Assembly: GCF_000337515.1 (NCBI RefSeq)
Contig: NZ_AOIQ01000012.1
Coordinates: 1-64,000, forward strand
Direction: 5' to 3'
From: Halovivax asiaticus JCM 14624
GTDB lineage: Archaea > Halobacteriota > Halobacteria > Halobacteriales > Natrialbaceae
Length of the DNA: 64,000 bases
Each line of letters opens with the position of its first letter. The stretch's first letter is position 1. The notes under the pieces are model-generated. The model was given only the letters and a program-made list of their open reading frames with translations. It ran no database searches and was not told the origin of the DNA. The position numbers and the translations under genes were made by a program. Positions 43,892 to 53,375 of this stretch are shown one piece after another.

Positions 43892-44086
43892 TCAGTCCTC
43901 GGGGAGGTACTCGACGGCTGCGTCGGCCGCACTCCGTTTCACGCTCTCGATGCCGCGCTCGGCTCCCTGTTTCGACGTGTACCCCTCGCCGCTATCGGCG
44001 ATAATCCGCCCGTTTCTCGCGACGAGTCGCCAGCGCCACTCGTCCGCACGATCGCGATACACCTCGAACGTTGCCCCGTTGCTCAT
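43892..44086 (-). CDS. DUF1508/UPF0339 (YegP-like) protein
   Basis: 64 aa. FEVYRDRADEWRWRLVARNG, then RIIADSGEGYTSKQGAERGI: the typical single YegP-like repeat seen in bacteria and haloarchaea. The role is unknown; homologs are often stress-linked. It lies beside a universal stress protein gene. Confidence 0.85.
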   Translation of the reverse strand: MSNGATFEVYRDRADEWRWRLVARNGRIIADSGEGYTSKQGAERGIESVKRSAADAAVEYLPED

Positions 44087-44209
44087 GTCCTCCCGATGCA
44101 GGGTGTCGCCACTAATAGCCTCGGGTCGCCAGCGCAGGTTTCGTATCGGGATGACTGTCGATGAGGCGACGCAGCCCGACCGTGGTTGGTCGCGACGGGA
44201 GACAGTCGG

Positions 44210-44638
44210 TCAGGTCTCCGGGATGACCGTCACCGGGACGCCCGCGCGCCGGATCGTCGTCTCGGCGACACTGCCGAGCATGAGCCGTTCGATACCACTG
44301 CGGCCGTGACTGCCCATCACGACGTGGTCGAAGTCGCCGGCGGTGGCGTGGGCGACGACCTCGTGGCCCGGTCGGCCGTACCGCCAGTCCGTCTCGATCG
44401 AGGCGTCGTACTCGGCGGCGATCGCCCGCGCCTCGTCGAAGTGTTCCGCTGCCAGCTCGGTCGCGCGTTCGCGCCACTGATGCCGGCCGTGATCGCTCCC
44501 CGCGTCGGTGTGATCGGCGAACGGTTCGACGACGTGGAGCACCTCGATCGACGCGTCCGGGAAGTGTTCGAAGGCGAACCGTAGCGCGGCCCCGGACGGG
44601 CCGCTCGCGTCGTACGGCACGAGAATACGCGACACCAT
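44210..44638 (-). CDS. Universal stress protein (UspA family)
   Basis: 142 aa from the ATG at 44636-44638. ILVPYDASGPSGAAL at the N-terminus and the ATP-binding signature GSHGRSGIERLMLGS (G-x2-G-x9-G-[ST]), followed by VAETTIRRAGVPVTVIPE. Cytoplasmic nucleotide-binding stress protein. Confidence 0.92.
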   Translation of the reverse strand: MVSRILVPYDASGPSGAALRFAFEHFPDASIEVLHVVEPFADHTDAGSDHGRHQWRERATELAAEHFDEARAIAAEYDASIETDWRYGRPGHEVVAHATAGDFDHVVMGSHGRSGIERLMLGSVAETTIRRAGVPVTVIPET

Positions 44639-44831
44639 ACTCGAAGCAATCGCGACCGGGTACAAAGTTGTGTGGGTCGGCCGAGCGAGATCGTGAGGCG
44701 TCGCCGGAGAGTGGGGTGCCCACATTGGCACGACAAGGAGGCCGTCGCGGTGGAGAACCTGGAAGGCGGGCCGCCAGTACCGACCCAACAGCTGTCACCC
44801 CTGTCGGTCGACGACTCGGTACCACGGTCGG

Positions 44832-45185
44832 CTAGAGAACGGTGTACCCGGCGAGGGTCAGGTACGGGGCGACGACGTGCCGGGGGACGGCCAGTTCGAC
44901 GGTCCCGCCGACTGCGTCGTACTGGACGAGTCCGACATCCTGCAACTGTGGAAGGTGACTGTGCACCAGCGCCGTTTCTACTCGTTCGCGGTGGTCAGGT
45001 ATCGACTGGCCTTCCTCGGCCGCGATGCGTTCGGCGAGGTCACTCACCGACATCGGTTCCAGCGAGGCGGCAAGCGAGGCCACTACACGCTGCCGTCGTT
45101 CGTCGGCGAAGGCCGCAAACAGCGCGGTGGGAGAGTGTTCGCGGGAGTCGTCCACTCGGGCTGAGTCGTGAGTTCGGGGGATCAT
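44832..45185 (-). CDS. Haloarchaeal winged-helix regulator (DUF7344 type)
   Basis: 117 aa from the ATG at 45183-45185. ALFAAFADERRQRVVASLA begins the wHTH, and DLAERIAAEEG..., ALVHSHLPQLQDVGLVQYD forms the recognition and wing part. ALVHSHLPKL-like strings are diagnostic of this haloarchaeal family. DNA target unknown. A TATA box within an inverted repeat lies about 100 nt upstream, implying an untranslated leader and possible autoregulation. Confidence 0.8.
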   Translation of the reverse strand: MIPRTHDSARVDDSREHSPTALFAAFADERRQRVVASLAASLEPMSVSDLAERIAAEEGQSIPDHRERVETALVHSHLPQLQDVGLVQYDAVGGTVELAVPRHVVAPYLTLAGYTVL

Positions 45186-45732
45186 GGTATCACGTGGAAC
45201 TGTCCCTGTCCGCCATTGCCGTTTCAGGGTGCGCAATTCGACAACTGCAGCGCACGGATACCACCATGTGTGTGAAGGAGTACCATAAGACTTCGTACTC
45301 CACAATGTGACAGTGACAAAAAGCGTCTGTGACGGCTAGGAGTTGGCTGGCGTTCTGTGGGGGTGTGACAAAAGACAACTGAAGGCGAAGTAACGATCGA
45401 CGAACGCCACATCCAGAGCAGACGGTCCAGCACCGTCGACCCGAGGCCCACCGACTCCGGCGTCGACGACGCGCCAGTCGGGTAGTGCGTCATTGTCGAC
45501 CCCTAATCACTCGTACTCCGATGCCAACGACGGCTAGTCGGTGGGCCGCGAGACGACGGGCGGACATCAGTCTCACATTTACCGTGTAACGGTCCGCGGC
45601 CCTCTTTGACCGGCCCGTGATCGTGTTCGTCGGGTTCTCCTCGGTCTCGAGGGGTGCCCGCGACGACTCGCCGACCGGCTCGACCGCGAGTCGGGGGCTG
45701 AACGAGAGCGATCAAATCCGCAGACAGAGACC
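45186..45732. other. Intergenic region between wHTH regulator and CHRD protein genes
   Basis: About 550 bp without a credible gene. It holds the inverted repeat at 45277-45301, and two direct repeats of GTGACAAAA about 53 bp apart (near 45311 and 45364). Open frames here are low-quality reverse frames. Confidence 0.4.
45277..45301 (-). promoter_or_regulatory. Inverted repeat flanking a TATA-like element
   Basis: GGAGTAC (45277-45283) and GTACTCC (45295-45301) are perfect inverted arms around an 11-nt spacer. On the minus strand the spacer reads GAAGTCTTATG and includes a TATA-like CTTATG. It lies upstream of the DUF7344-type regulator gene and is a good operator candidate. Confidence 0.45.
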
Positions 45733-46488
45733 ATGAGTAACGACACACCGGCGGAGACGGCGACATCGCAGCGTAACGGATCGAGAGGGATACACCGGCG
45801 GGGCATCCTGGCAGCCGGGGCGGCGACGGCGCTCGGAGCCAGCTTGGGGGTCTCGGCCACCGGCGTCGCCGCGCAGGACGACACCGGCGACTACCCCGGC
45901 CTCTCCATCGCCGCGCTGACCGGCGCCCAACAGACCGAAGAGATCGACACCGAGGCGACGGGTGGCGCGGTGGTCAGCGCGAACGAGGAGCGGAGCGAAC
46001 TCGAGTACGCCGTGCTCGTCCACGCGATCGAAGACGTGACGCAGGCGCACATCCACCTGGGCGCCGCGGGCGAGGATGGGCCGGTCGCGGTCTGGCTCTA
46101 TCCTGGCCCCGACGCCACCGAACCCGGGCTGGAGGAGGGCCGGTTCGACGGCATCCTCGCCACCGGAACGATCACCGAGGACCACCTCACCGAGGAGGTC
46201 GACGGCCAGACTATGGACGCGCTCTTGGAGCAGATCGCGAGCGGCGACACCTACGTGAACGTTCACACGGAGGCCAACCCCGCCGGCGAGATCAGAGGCC
46301 AGCTCCTGTCAGCCGCGGACGTGGCCGACGCGGTGACCGATACCGACGCGGACGACGAGCAGGGCGATGACGTCACGGACGATGATGCTTCGGGAGACGA
46401 CGCGACCGACAACGAGAGCGTCGGTGACGACGCCGGCAACGAGTCCAGCGGGAACGAAAGCGGCGGTGACGGCGGATACGGCGGCTGA
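45733..46488 (+). CDS. Exported CHRD-domain protein
   Basis: 251 aa. Signal with HRRGILAAGAATALGAS (twin-arginine-like) and a cleavable AxA region (GVAAQD). One CHRD domain covers about residues 55-195 (SIAALTGAQQTEEIDTEATG..., AHIHLGAAGEDGPVAVWL, YVNVHTEANPAGEIRGQL). The last 55 residues are Asp/Glu/Gly/Asn-rich and probably disordered. CHRD proteins are extracellular; the function is unclear. Confidence 0.85.
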   Translation: MSNDTPAETATSQRNGSRGIHRRGILAAGAATALGASLGVSATGVAAQDDTGDYPGLSIAALTGAQQTEEIDTEATGGAVVSANEERSELEYAVLVHAIEDVTQAHIHLGAAGEDGPVAVWLYPGPDATEPGLEEGRFDGILATGTITEDHLTEEVDGQTMDALLEQIASGDTYVNVHTEANPAGEIRGQLLSAADVADAVTDTDADDEQGDDVTDDDASGDDATDNESVGDDAGNESSGNESGGDGGYGG

Positions 46489-46544
46489 AGGCGTGACGCG
46501 AAGCGCGTAATCTAGTCGACCAGAGAAGGTCGGGCGACGTCGAA

Positions 46545-46784
46545 ATGATTACCTGGCGCGGCCGGGAAGGAGACGGCGTGAACGCTCGCCGTTCGCTCTC
46601 CCTTGGACTCGCCGCGGCGTGTTTCCTCTGGGCGATCGCAGTGATCGGGTTCGTCCTCGGCACGTATACGCCACTCCCCTCGGTAGCAGACCTGGAGCCG
46701 ATCGTCACCGCGGGGGCCGTCGTCGCGATCCTCGTCGGCATCGGGGTGGGCCTTCGGGACGGATATCGCTCGATCGTGGACTGA
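46545..46784 (+). CDS. Small two-helix membrane protein
   Basis: 79 aa; GTG 46578 (MNARRSLSLG) is an equally good start. Helices LGLAAACFLWAIAVIGFVLG and IVTAGAVVAILVGIGVGL with a short loop between. Function unknown. Confidence 0.6.
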   Translation: MITWRGREGDGVNARRSLSLGLAAACFLWAIAVIGFVLGTYTPLPSVADLEPIVTAGAVVAILVGIGVGLRDGYRSIVD

Positions 46785-46915
46785 GAGAGCCCACGACGTG
46801 GCTATGCAGTGCCCTGTGTCAGTGCCGGTTCGGCCTACTCGCCCGTCGGTGGCTGGAGTGGGTGGTCGGCGAATCCAGCCCTCGACGGTGCGTGTACAGC
46901 GTGGAAGTTCCGGTA

Positions 46916-47149
46916 TTATCCACGTTCACCCGTCGTTCGTTCGCCGGCCGTCTCATCGTCGTCCGCTCGCCCCTTGTACCGAGCCCAGAGTGCATCGAGG
47001 CCGAGCGAGATCACGAAGAAGAGTGCGGTGGTGCCACCCAGGAACACCCAGTCGATATCGTTCCGGACGTAGCCGAGCACGAGGAGGACGGCGAAGACGA
47101 CGAGTGCCTGGACGAGGCGGTCACGGAGCGTTTGTCCGACGAGTTCCAT
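46916..47149 (-). CDS. Small two-helix membrane protein
   Basis: 77 aa. LVQALVVFAVLLVLGYV, then a short loop with RNDID, then VFLGGTTALFFVISLGLDALW and an acidic/basic tail. No recognised motif. Confidence 0.6.
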   Translation of the reverse strand: MELVGQTLRDRLVQALVVFAVLLVLGYVRNDIDWVFLGGTTALFFVISLGLDALWARYKGRADDDETAGERTTGERG

Positions 47150-47284
47150 ACGGCGGCTATCGAGACGAGAGGGAATAAGACGTCGACATGCGGGCGCCGT
47201 GGTCTTCGCGAGGCCGGGTGGGTGACAGAGACGGTGTCGTCCTCAACTGGAGTGGCGGCGAGACCAGTATAAATTGAGAAGGGA

Positions 47285-47291
47285 TTTATAA
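47285..47291 (+). promoter_or_regulatory. TATA box of small lipoprotein gene
   Basis: TTTATAA lies 22-28 nt upstream of the ATG at 47313 with no Shine-Dalgarno, a textbook leaderless spacing that fixes the start codon. Confidence 0.55.
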
Positions 47292-47312
47292 TTGGGCTTT
47301 AGAGGACGCGCC

Positions 47313-47669
47313 ATGGACCGGAGAGAGTTTACGAAAGTCGCCGGCGCTGCCGCGACGATCCCCCTGCTCGCGGGCTGTTCCGATGCGGTGAGCGAGGTGA
47401 CCGGCGGGCTGGACGTCACCGGCATGAACGCTCGGACGACCACGTTCGGCAACATCGAACTCACTGCGCAAGTCGAAAACACCGCGTCGGATTCGAAATC
47501 GGGAACGCTGGTCGGGCAAGTCGACCTCGAAGGCGGGGACACGTTCACCGAACAGAAGGCGATCACGGTCGGCGCGAACCGAACCAACTCCTTCGAGATC
47601 GGGATCGATATCCCGGTCGCCGATTCGCTTTCCGGCGGGCAGTACACCTACGACGTCTGGCTGGACTGA
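47313..47669 (+). CDS. Small lipoprotein with Ig-like domain
   Basis: 118 aa. MDRREFTKVAGAAATIPLLAGC gives a twin-arginine lipoprotein signal with lipobox LAGC; the mature part (about 90 residues) is beta-rich and resembles extracellular adhesion/FxLYD-like modules (NIELTAQVENTASDSKSG, VGANRTNSFEIGI). Function unknown. Confidence 0.7.
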   Translation: MDRREFTKVAGAAATIPLLAGCSDAVSEVTGGLDVTGMNARTTTFGNIELTAQVENTASDSKSGTLVGQVDLEGGDTFTEQKAITVGANRTNSFEIGIDIPVADSLSGGQYTYDVWLD

Positions 47670-47794
47670 CGACGAGTTTCTGGGGACCACTGCCGCTCGA
47701 TGCTGAGGCGTACGTCGCGCACGAGGGCGTTTGTCACCACAGTAGTAATATCTAAATCACAAACCAATTATCTGGCAGAGAGGAAGGCTCGATC

Positions 47795-48670
47795 GTGCTC
47801 GCAGCCCCACCCCATGGCGCGGACGAACTGATGGCCGATAGCGCGTCCGACTCTCGGACGGGTGAGTGTACACTTTCCGACGGCCGCACGGTCGCCTATA
47901 CCACGAGTGGAGATCCCGACGGACTGCCCGTCTTTGTCCACCACGGTTCCCCTGGCTCGCGGTTGTTCGGCTCGCTCGTTACCGATTCCGCGAAGGCGGC
48001 AGGTTGTCGGCTGGTCATCCCCGATCGGCCAGGGTACGGTTGCTCGTCCCCACCGCCGGATGGATGGACGTGGAGCGACTGGCCTGCCGACCTCGATGCC
48101 GTCCGACGCGCGGAATCGATCGATCGCGCCGCCCACATGGGCTTTTCGGGGGGCGGCCCCTTCGCGATCGCAACGGCAGCTGCCGACTGGACGACGCGGA
48201 TCGCACTCGTCAGCACAGTCGTTCCTCCTGCCGAAAACGGTCTCGCGACGGTCTCGAAGATTCCCTACGGCCTCCGCGCACTCTTTCGCCTCTCGAGCGC
48301 TCTCGCTTCGGTCAGCGGCCCCGATCGCATCGTCGCGCAGTACACCGATCGTGCGGTTCCCGATCCAGTGACGCAGGCCGTCGGCGCTGACTTCCACGAA
48401 GCCCTCCGTCAGGGAACAAACGCGGTTGCCAGGGAGTGTCGCCGTTTCGCGAGAGAGTCACTCGACGCGGACGGCGTCGACAGCCCCCTCCGCTGGTGGC
48501 ACGGGACGGCAGATACGAACGCTGCGATCGAACCCGTCAGAACCCTCGCTGACGAGGTCGGAGCCGACGTGGTCGAATCCGACACCGACCATCTCGGTGT
48601 CCTCCTCGACCAGCAACGCGACATCTTCGAGTGGCTCACCGCAGACCGCCGTGTATCCGAAAGCGGGTGA
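47795..48670 (+). CDS. Alpha/beta hydrolase
   Basis: 291 aa from GTG 47795, or 279 from ATG 47831 (MADSASDS). FVHHGSPGSRLFG is the oxyanion region, GFSGGGPFA the nucleophile elbow, and DTDHLGVL carries the late His. An Asp in WHGTADTNAA completes the triad. Substrate unknown. A TATA-like AATTATC about 27 nt upstream of the GTG makes that start plausible. Confidence 0.85.
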   Translation: MLAAPPHGADELMADSASDSRTGECTLSDGRTVAYTTSGDPDGLPVFVHHGSPGSRLFGSLVTDSAKAAGCRLVIPDRPGYGCSSPPPDGWTWSDWPADLDAVRRAESIDRAAHMGFSGGGPFAIATAAADWTTRIALVSTVVPPAENGLATVSKIPYGLRALFRLSSALASVSGPDRIVAQYTDRAVPDPVTQAVGADFHEALRQGTNAVARECRRFARESLDADGVDSPLRWWHGTADTNAAIEPVRTLADEVGADVVESDTDHLGVLLDQQRDIFEWLTADRRVSESG

Positions 48671-48836
48671 AGCGGAGCGACGCCATCGGTCGAGCGGAGA
48701 GCGAACGAGGCCGGTTTTTCGTCGTGATGAACGGCCGTGACAGCACACTGGCCTCCAGTACGAAGTCCCCCGTTTCAACGAGCGGCTCCGTACATCCATT
48801 ACCCCAGCTGCCCTACAGGCACGTAATACGATACCA

Positions 48837-51140
48837 ATGGACGAGCACACCGATCAACCAGGAGACGAGTCGTCGGGGGAGCACGATCCCCACAGTATCG
48901 GAAGCGACAGCGAGGGGCGGATGGGAACCGACGAATCGCCCGTCGAGGAGTCGGTGCGTGAATCGGAAGCCACAGACACTGCTGGAAGTCGGCACCCTGC
49001 CGAAGCGTCGCACCACGAACACGGATCGGACAATCCCGACGAACACGGATCGGACGGGCACGGCAGACACGGAGCGGACGGCCACGGCGAACACGGAACT
49101 GGCGGTCACGACGACCACGGAGGGATGCACGCTGGGCACGAACAGCTGTTCCGTCGGCGCTTTTTCGTCTCGACGCTGCTCTCGGTCCCGGTGCTCCTCT
49201 ACAGTGAGACGCTTCAGGAGTGGCTCGGCTTCACCGTTCCGGCGGTTCCCGGCAGCGAATGGATCACCCCCGTCTTCGCGGTAATCGTCTTCGCGTACGG
49301 GGGCGTTCCGTTCCTTCGGATGGCGGTTCCGGAAGTGACGGATCGGGCGCCGGGAATGATGACGCTCATTTCGATGGCGATCACCGTCGCATTCGTCTAC
49401 AGCCTCGCGAGCGTCTTCGACCTGGCCGAGACGGCGTTCTTCTGGGAGTTGGTGACCCTGATCGACATCATGCTGCTGGGCCACTGGATCGAGATGCGGT
49501 CGGTCCGGCGGGCGTCGAGCGCCATCGACGAACTGGCGGAGTTGTTGCCCGATACGGCCGAACGACTCACCGAGGATGGCGAGACCGAGGAGGTACCGGT
49601 GAGTGCGCTCTCGGAGGGCGACCGCGTCCTCGTCCGCCCGGGTGCGAGTGTGCCGGCCGATGCGGTCGTCGTGGAGGGCGAGTCGGACGTGAACGAGGCG
49701 ATGATTACGGGCGAATCGAGGCCGGTGTCGAAAGAACCCGGCGACGAAGTCATCGGCGGGACCGTCAATGGCGACGGGAGCCTCCGCGCGCGGATCGACG
49801 CCACGGGAGAGAAAACCACGCTGGCCGGAATCATGCGGTTGGTCGAGGAGGCCCAGCGAAGCACGTCGCGGACGCAGGTACTCGCCGACCGAGCCGCTGG
49901 TTGGCTGTTCTACGTCGCGGTGTCGGCGGCGCTCGTCACGGCAGTGGCCTGGACGCTGGCAACGACGTTCGATGCCGCCGTCATCGAGCGGGTCGTCACG
50001 GTGCTGGTGATCGCGTGCCCGCACGCGCTCGGGCTGGCCATCCCACTCGTCGTCGCGATCAACACGTCGCTCGCAGCCCGAAACGGGATGTTGGTCCGCG
50101 ATCGCATCGCGATGGAACGAGCGCGGAACCTCGACACGATCATCTTCGACAAGACTGGAACGCTCACGGAGGGCGAGCACGGGGTCGTCGCGTCGGTAAC
50201 CGTCGACGGCGTCGATGAGAACGAGGCGCTGGCGCTGGCCGCGGCTGTGGAGGGAGATTCCGAGCACATGATCGCCCGTGCCATCCGCGAAGCCGCCGCC
50301 GAGCGAGGCGTCGAGACGCCGGCTTCGGATGATTTCGAGGCGATGAAGGGTCGTGGGGTCAGGGCAGTCGTCGACGGTGACGAGGTGTTCGTCGGCGGCC
50401 CGAACCTCCTGACCCACCTCGACAGCGCGGTCCCCTCGGACCTCCAGACCTTCGCCGAAGAAGCCGGAGAGAACGCCCAGACTGTCGTCTATCTCGTCCG
50501 TGAGGGAGAAGCGATCGCGGCCTTCGCCATGGCCGACGTGATCCGTGCGGAGAGTTACCGGGTCGTCGACGCGCTCCACGACCTCGAGGTCGAGGTCGCG
50601 ATGCTCACCGGTGACTCAGCGGACGTGGCGAACGCAGTTGCGGCGGAACTGGGCATCGATACGGTGTTCGCCGAGGTCCTGCCAGAAGACAAGGACGTGA
50701 CGGTCCAGGAACTCCAGGACCAGGGGAAACTGGTCGGGATGGTCGGCGACGGCGTCAACGATGCGCCGGCGCTCACCCGAGCGGACGTCGGCATCGCCAT
50801 CGGCAGCGGGACCGACGTGGCCGTCCAGTCGGCCGACGTGATCCTCGTCCAGAACAATCCCGTGGACGTCGTTCGACTCGTGACGCTGAGCAAGGCGAGC
50901 TACCGGAAGATGCAAGAGAACATCGTCTGGGCGGCCGGCTACAACGTCGTCGCACTTCCGCTGGCCGCAGGAATACTGGCACCGATCGGGTTCCTCCTCT
51001 CACCGGCCGTTGGTGCACTGTTGATGTCCCTCAGCACGGTGATCGTCGCAGTCAATGCACAGCTGCTTCGTCGGGTGGACCTTTCGGTCCCGGGGCTTCC
51101 CGACGGATCCACACCGGAGAGATCTCAGCCTGCTGAGTGA
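48837..51140 (+). CDS. copB: CopB-type copper P1B ATPase with His-rich N-terminus
   Basis: 767 aa. Instead of an HMA domain, the N-terminal about 105 residues are hydrophilic and full of histidines in repeats such as [18 protein letters not shown]. The TM6 motif is CPH (C394-P-H396 in [13 protein letters not shown]), the hallmark of the P1B-3 group. Phosphorylation site D438 in [30 protein letters not shown]. Helices 7 and 8 contain [11 protein letters not shown] and [15 protein letters not shown]. It should export copper or silver. It is followed by a Met-rich SHOCT protein and a YHS permease on the same strand. Confidence 0.93.
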   Translation: MDEHTDQPGDESSGEHDPHSIGSDSEGRMGTDESPVEESVRESEATDTAGSRHPAEASHHEHGSDNPDEHGSDGHGRHGADGHGEHGTGGHDDHGGMHAGHEQLFRRRFFVSTLLSVPVLLYSETLQEWLGFTVPAVPGSEWITPVFAVIVFAYGGVPFLRMAVPEVTDRAPGMMTLISMAITVAFVYSLASVFDLAETAFFWELVTLIDIMLLGHWIEMRSVRRASSAIDELAELLPDTAERLTEDGETEEVPVSALSEGDRVLVRPGASVPADAVVVEGESDVNEAMITGESRPVSKEPGDEVIGGTVNGDGSLRARIDATGEKTTLAGIMRLVEEAQRSTSRTQVLADRAAGWLFYVAVSAALVTAVAWTLATTFDAAVIERVVTVLVIACPHALGLAIPLVVAINTSLAARNGMLVRDRIAMERARNLDTIIFDKTGTLTEGEHGVVASVTVDGVDENEALALAAAVEGDSEHMIARAIREAAAERGVETPASDDFEAMKGRGVRAVVDGDEVFVGGPNLLTHLDSAVPSDLQTFAEEAGENAQTVVYLVREGEAIAAFAMADVIRAESYRVVDALHDLEVEVAMLTGDSADVANAVAAELGIDTVFAEVLPEDKDVTVQELQDQGKLVGMVGDGVNDAPALTRADVGIAIGSGTDVAVQSADVILVQNNPVDVVRLVTLSKASYRKMQENIVWAAGYNVVALPLAAGILAPIGFLLSPAVGALLMSLSTVIVAVNAQLLRRVDLSVPGLPDGSTPERSQPAE

Positions 51141-51375
51141 CAACGGTCGTTCACGGACGGGATGGCGTCGGCATGGGTGTTTGAACTGGTGTGTACAGGC
51201 GTCGGCGATGACGCCGTTGGATATGAGCGCCGATGGACGACCGACGGAGCCCTCCGGAGAACGGCCACGATCCGATGAACAGGATCCACCCGGACCAAGA
51301 CAGATTGTATTCCAAGGATTCGGGCCCACACTACCTTGATATCATAAGGACAATCGAAGTAAACGCTGCACCCGT

Positions 51376-51407
51376 CCCTCTAGATAGGGGTCGCGTCTCG
51401 ACGCGAC
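51376..51407. promoter_or_regulatory. Two adjacent inverted repeats upstream of SHOCT gene
   Basis: CCCT-CTAGAT-AGGG (51376-51389) is followed directly by GTCGCGT-CTCG-ACGCGAC (51390-51407), ending 15 nt before the ATG. The first contains a TATA-like core; the second would form a hairpin in the 5' leader or bind a dimeric regulator. The remainder of 51141-51422 shows no gene. Confidence 0.45.
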
Positions 51408-51422
51408 TCACGATCCAAAATC

Positions 51423-51794
51423 ATGACCACCGATACGACCACTCGCCGATTAGTCTGGCTCGTCCTGCTACTCGTCGGTGCACTCATCGTCCTCCCCACG
51501 TTCGGCATGTGGGGTGGCATGATGGGATCCGGTCCGATGATGGATGGGGTGTGGGGTGACCACATGTGGGGCACAGGTGGACCAGCCGCCTGGATGTTCA
51601 TCATCGGCGTTGGTGTGCAGTTACTCTTCCTCGCCCTGGTCATCGGCGCCCTGTACCTCGGCTACCAGGCGCTACATGGGCGGGAAGAATCGACCGATCC
51701 TGCACTCGACGAGCTCCGATCTGCCTACGCACGAGGCGACCTGAGCGACGAAGAGTACGAACGGCGCCTGGAACGGCTCGAAAACGAATCGTAA
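51423..51794 (+). CDS. Membrane protein with Met/Trp/His loop and SHOCT domain
   Basis: 123 aa. Helix 1 (LVWLVLLLVGALIVLPTF) is followed by an unusual loop GMWGGMMGSGPMMDGVW then GDHMWGTGG, rich in Met, Trp and His. Helix 2 (WMFIIGVGVQLLFLALVIGALYLG) is followed by a cytoplasmic SHOCT motif (DELRSAYARGDLSDEEYER). Methionine-rich extracytoplasmic loops are typical copper ligands. The gene lies between copB and a YHS-domain permease, 10 nt before the latter. The metal role is inferred. Confidence 0.8.
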   Translation: MTTDTTTRRLVWLVLLLVGALIVLPTFGMWGGMMGSGPMMDGVWGDHMWGTGGPAAWMFIIGVGVQLLFLALVIGALYLGYQALHGREESTDPALDELRSAYARGDLSDEEYERRLERLENES

Positions 51795-51804
51795 CAGCAC
51801 ATCT

Positions 51805-53193
51805 ATGCAGGCAGCACTTGACACAGCGGTGGTCGAGGCGCTCCGAATCGGGTTCGGCTTCCTCTGGACGGCGGCGTGGGCGATCATCATGGGACTGGTG
51901 ATCACCAGTCTCGTCCAGGTCTACGTCTCGAAAGAGCGAATGGCGTCGGTGCTCGGGGACGGCGATATCGCCGGCGTCACGAAAGCGACGGTGTTCGGTG
52001 CGGCCAGCAGTGGCTGCAGCTTCGGCGCCGTCGCCATCGGTAAGGGACTGTTCAAGAAAGGCGCCCACGTCGTGACCTTCCTCGCGTTCATGTTCGCCTC
52101 AACGAACCTCATCGTCGAACTCGGCCTGATGATCCTGATCCTGCTCGGCTGGGAGTTCCTCGTCGCCGAGTTGCTCGGCGGCGTGATCCTCATCGCAGTG
52201 ATGGCGGTCATCGTCCACCTGACGCTTCCGGAGACCCTGTTCGAGGACGTCCGCGCCGAACTGAACCAGCAAGATCACGATCACGGCGTCTCCGAGGACC
52301 CGACCTGCGGAATGGAAGGAAAAGACGAGTATTCGCTCGTGACGGACGGCGGAGAAACCCTGAAATTCTGCTCTGCGGGGTGTATGGAGACCTATCGACA
52401 GGAGGCGGCGAGCAGCGGTGGCTGGCGAGACGAACTGCGGTCGTGGGGCGGGTGGTACAAAGTCGGCAACCAGTATCGAAAGGAGTGGTCGATGCTCTAC
52501 AAAGACGTGATCGCGGGCTTTCTGATCTCGGGATTCGTCATCGTGTTCGTGCCTCAGTGGGTCTGGAACACGCTGTTCCTCCAGGGCGACGGGCTGCTAG
52601 TCAGCGCCGAGAACGCGGTCATGGGAGTGGCCATCGCGGTCATCAGCTTCGTCGGGAGCATGGGGAACGTCCCGTTCGCCGTCGCGCTCTGGGGCGGCGG
52701 TGTGAGCTTTGCCGGCGTCATCGCGTTCGTCTACGCAGACCTCATCACGATCCCCGTACTCAACGTCTACCGAAAGTACTACGGCTGGAAGGTGATGGCC
52801 TACATCCTCGGCGTATTCTTCGTGACGATGGCGTTCACGGGCTTTCTCATGGAACAGCTGTTCGACGTCCTCGGGATCGTCCCCGATCTCGCTGGCGGTA
52901 TGACTGCGAGCGAGCAGACCTATTTCGAACTGAACTACACCTTCTACCTCAACCTGATCGCGTTCGCGCTCTCTGGCTTCCTCTTCTACGTCTACCGGCG
53001 GGGACTCGGCGCACCGGGTCAGTATCGGGACCCGGTGTGCGGGATGCGCACCGACGACGACGGACCGAGCGTGTCGCACGACGGCGAGACCTATCACTTC
53101 TGTTCGACGGCGTGCAAACGATCGTTCGAGGAACAGCCTGACAGCTACGCCACGGTCGATCCGGTCATCTCGGAAGGCCACGATCACCACTGA
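51805..53193 (+). CDS. COG0701/DUF318-type permease with two YHS metal-binding domains
   Basis: 462 aa. The N-terminal half-permease (about 1-150) has SSGCSFGAVAIGKGLFKKGA and FASTNLIVELGLMILIL; the C-terminal half (about 235-400) has VGSMGNVPFAVALWGGGVSF and YADLITIPVLNVYRKYYG. A YHS/TRASH module sits between them (DPTCGMEGKDEYSL...KFCSAGCMETY) and another at the C-terminus (DPVCGMRTDDDG...YHFCSTACKRSF). Cysteines in C-G-M and F-C-S-x2-C likely bind metal. The tail ends EGHDHH. Probably transports or senses a soft metal, most likely copper given copB upstream. Arsenic permeases are a related family, but no ars gene is near. Confidence 0.82.
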   Translation: MQAALDTAVVEALRIGFGFLWTAAWAIIMGLVITSLVQVYVSKERMASVLGDGDIAGVTKATVFGAASSGCSFGAVAIGKGLFKKGAHVVTFLAFMFASTNLIVELGLMILILLGWEFLVAELLGGVILIAVMAVIVHLTLPETLFEDVRAELNQQDHDHGVSEDPTCGMEGKDEYSLVTDGGETLKFCSAGCMETYRQEAASSGGWRDELRSWGGWYKVGNQYRKEWSMLYKDVIAGFLISGFVIVFVPQWVWNTLFLQGDGLLVSAENAVMGVAIAVISFVGSMGNVPFAVALWGGGVSFAGVIAFVYADLITIPVLNVYRKYYGWKVMAYILGVFFVTMAFTGFLMEQLFDVLGIVPDLAGGMTASEQTYFELNYTFYLNLIAFALSGFLFYVYRRGLGAPGQYRDPVCGMRTDDDGPSVSHDGETYHFCSTACKRSFEEQPDSYATVDPVISEGHDHH

Positions 53194-53252
53194 GACGTTG
53201 CTGGCTCGAGACTTTCCGGCTATCCCTTCGCTCTCGCGCAGCGAATGCGTAT

Positions 53253-53273
53253 GGGCACGATGGGATTCGAACC
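53253..53273. repeat. Duplicate of the tRNA-Arg 3' end (att-like remnant)
   Basis: A 21-bp stretch starting GGGCACGATGGGATTCG is identical to 53377-53397, the 3' acceptor/T-arm part of the tRNA-Arg gene 124 bp away, in the same orientation. The match ends sharply on both sides. Such duplications of tRNA 3' ends are the footprint of site-specific integration. No integrase lies between the copies, so this is a scar at most. Confidence 0.6.
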
Positions 53274-53375
53274 GAAGCCAGACGTGCTCGCTCACGCCGT
53301 TCGCTGCGCGCGACTGGCAGGGCTCGAATCCAACGAGGTACGCTCAGCACGGCTCACTATCGTTCGCCGGCGGAG

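Noticed and set aside
51805-53193. Arsenic permease annotation for the YHS permease
   Set aside because: The permease halves are related, but there is no arsR/arsC/arsM nearby, and the YHS modules and copB context point to copper or a similar metal.
53253-53375. Second tRNA gene downstream of tRNA-Arg
   Set aside because: Only the 21-nt 3' part is duplicated; the rest of the cloverleaf is missing.
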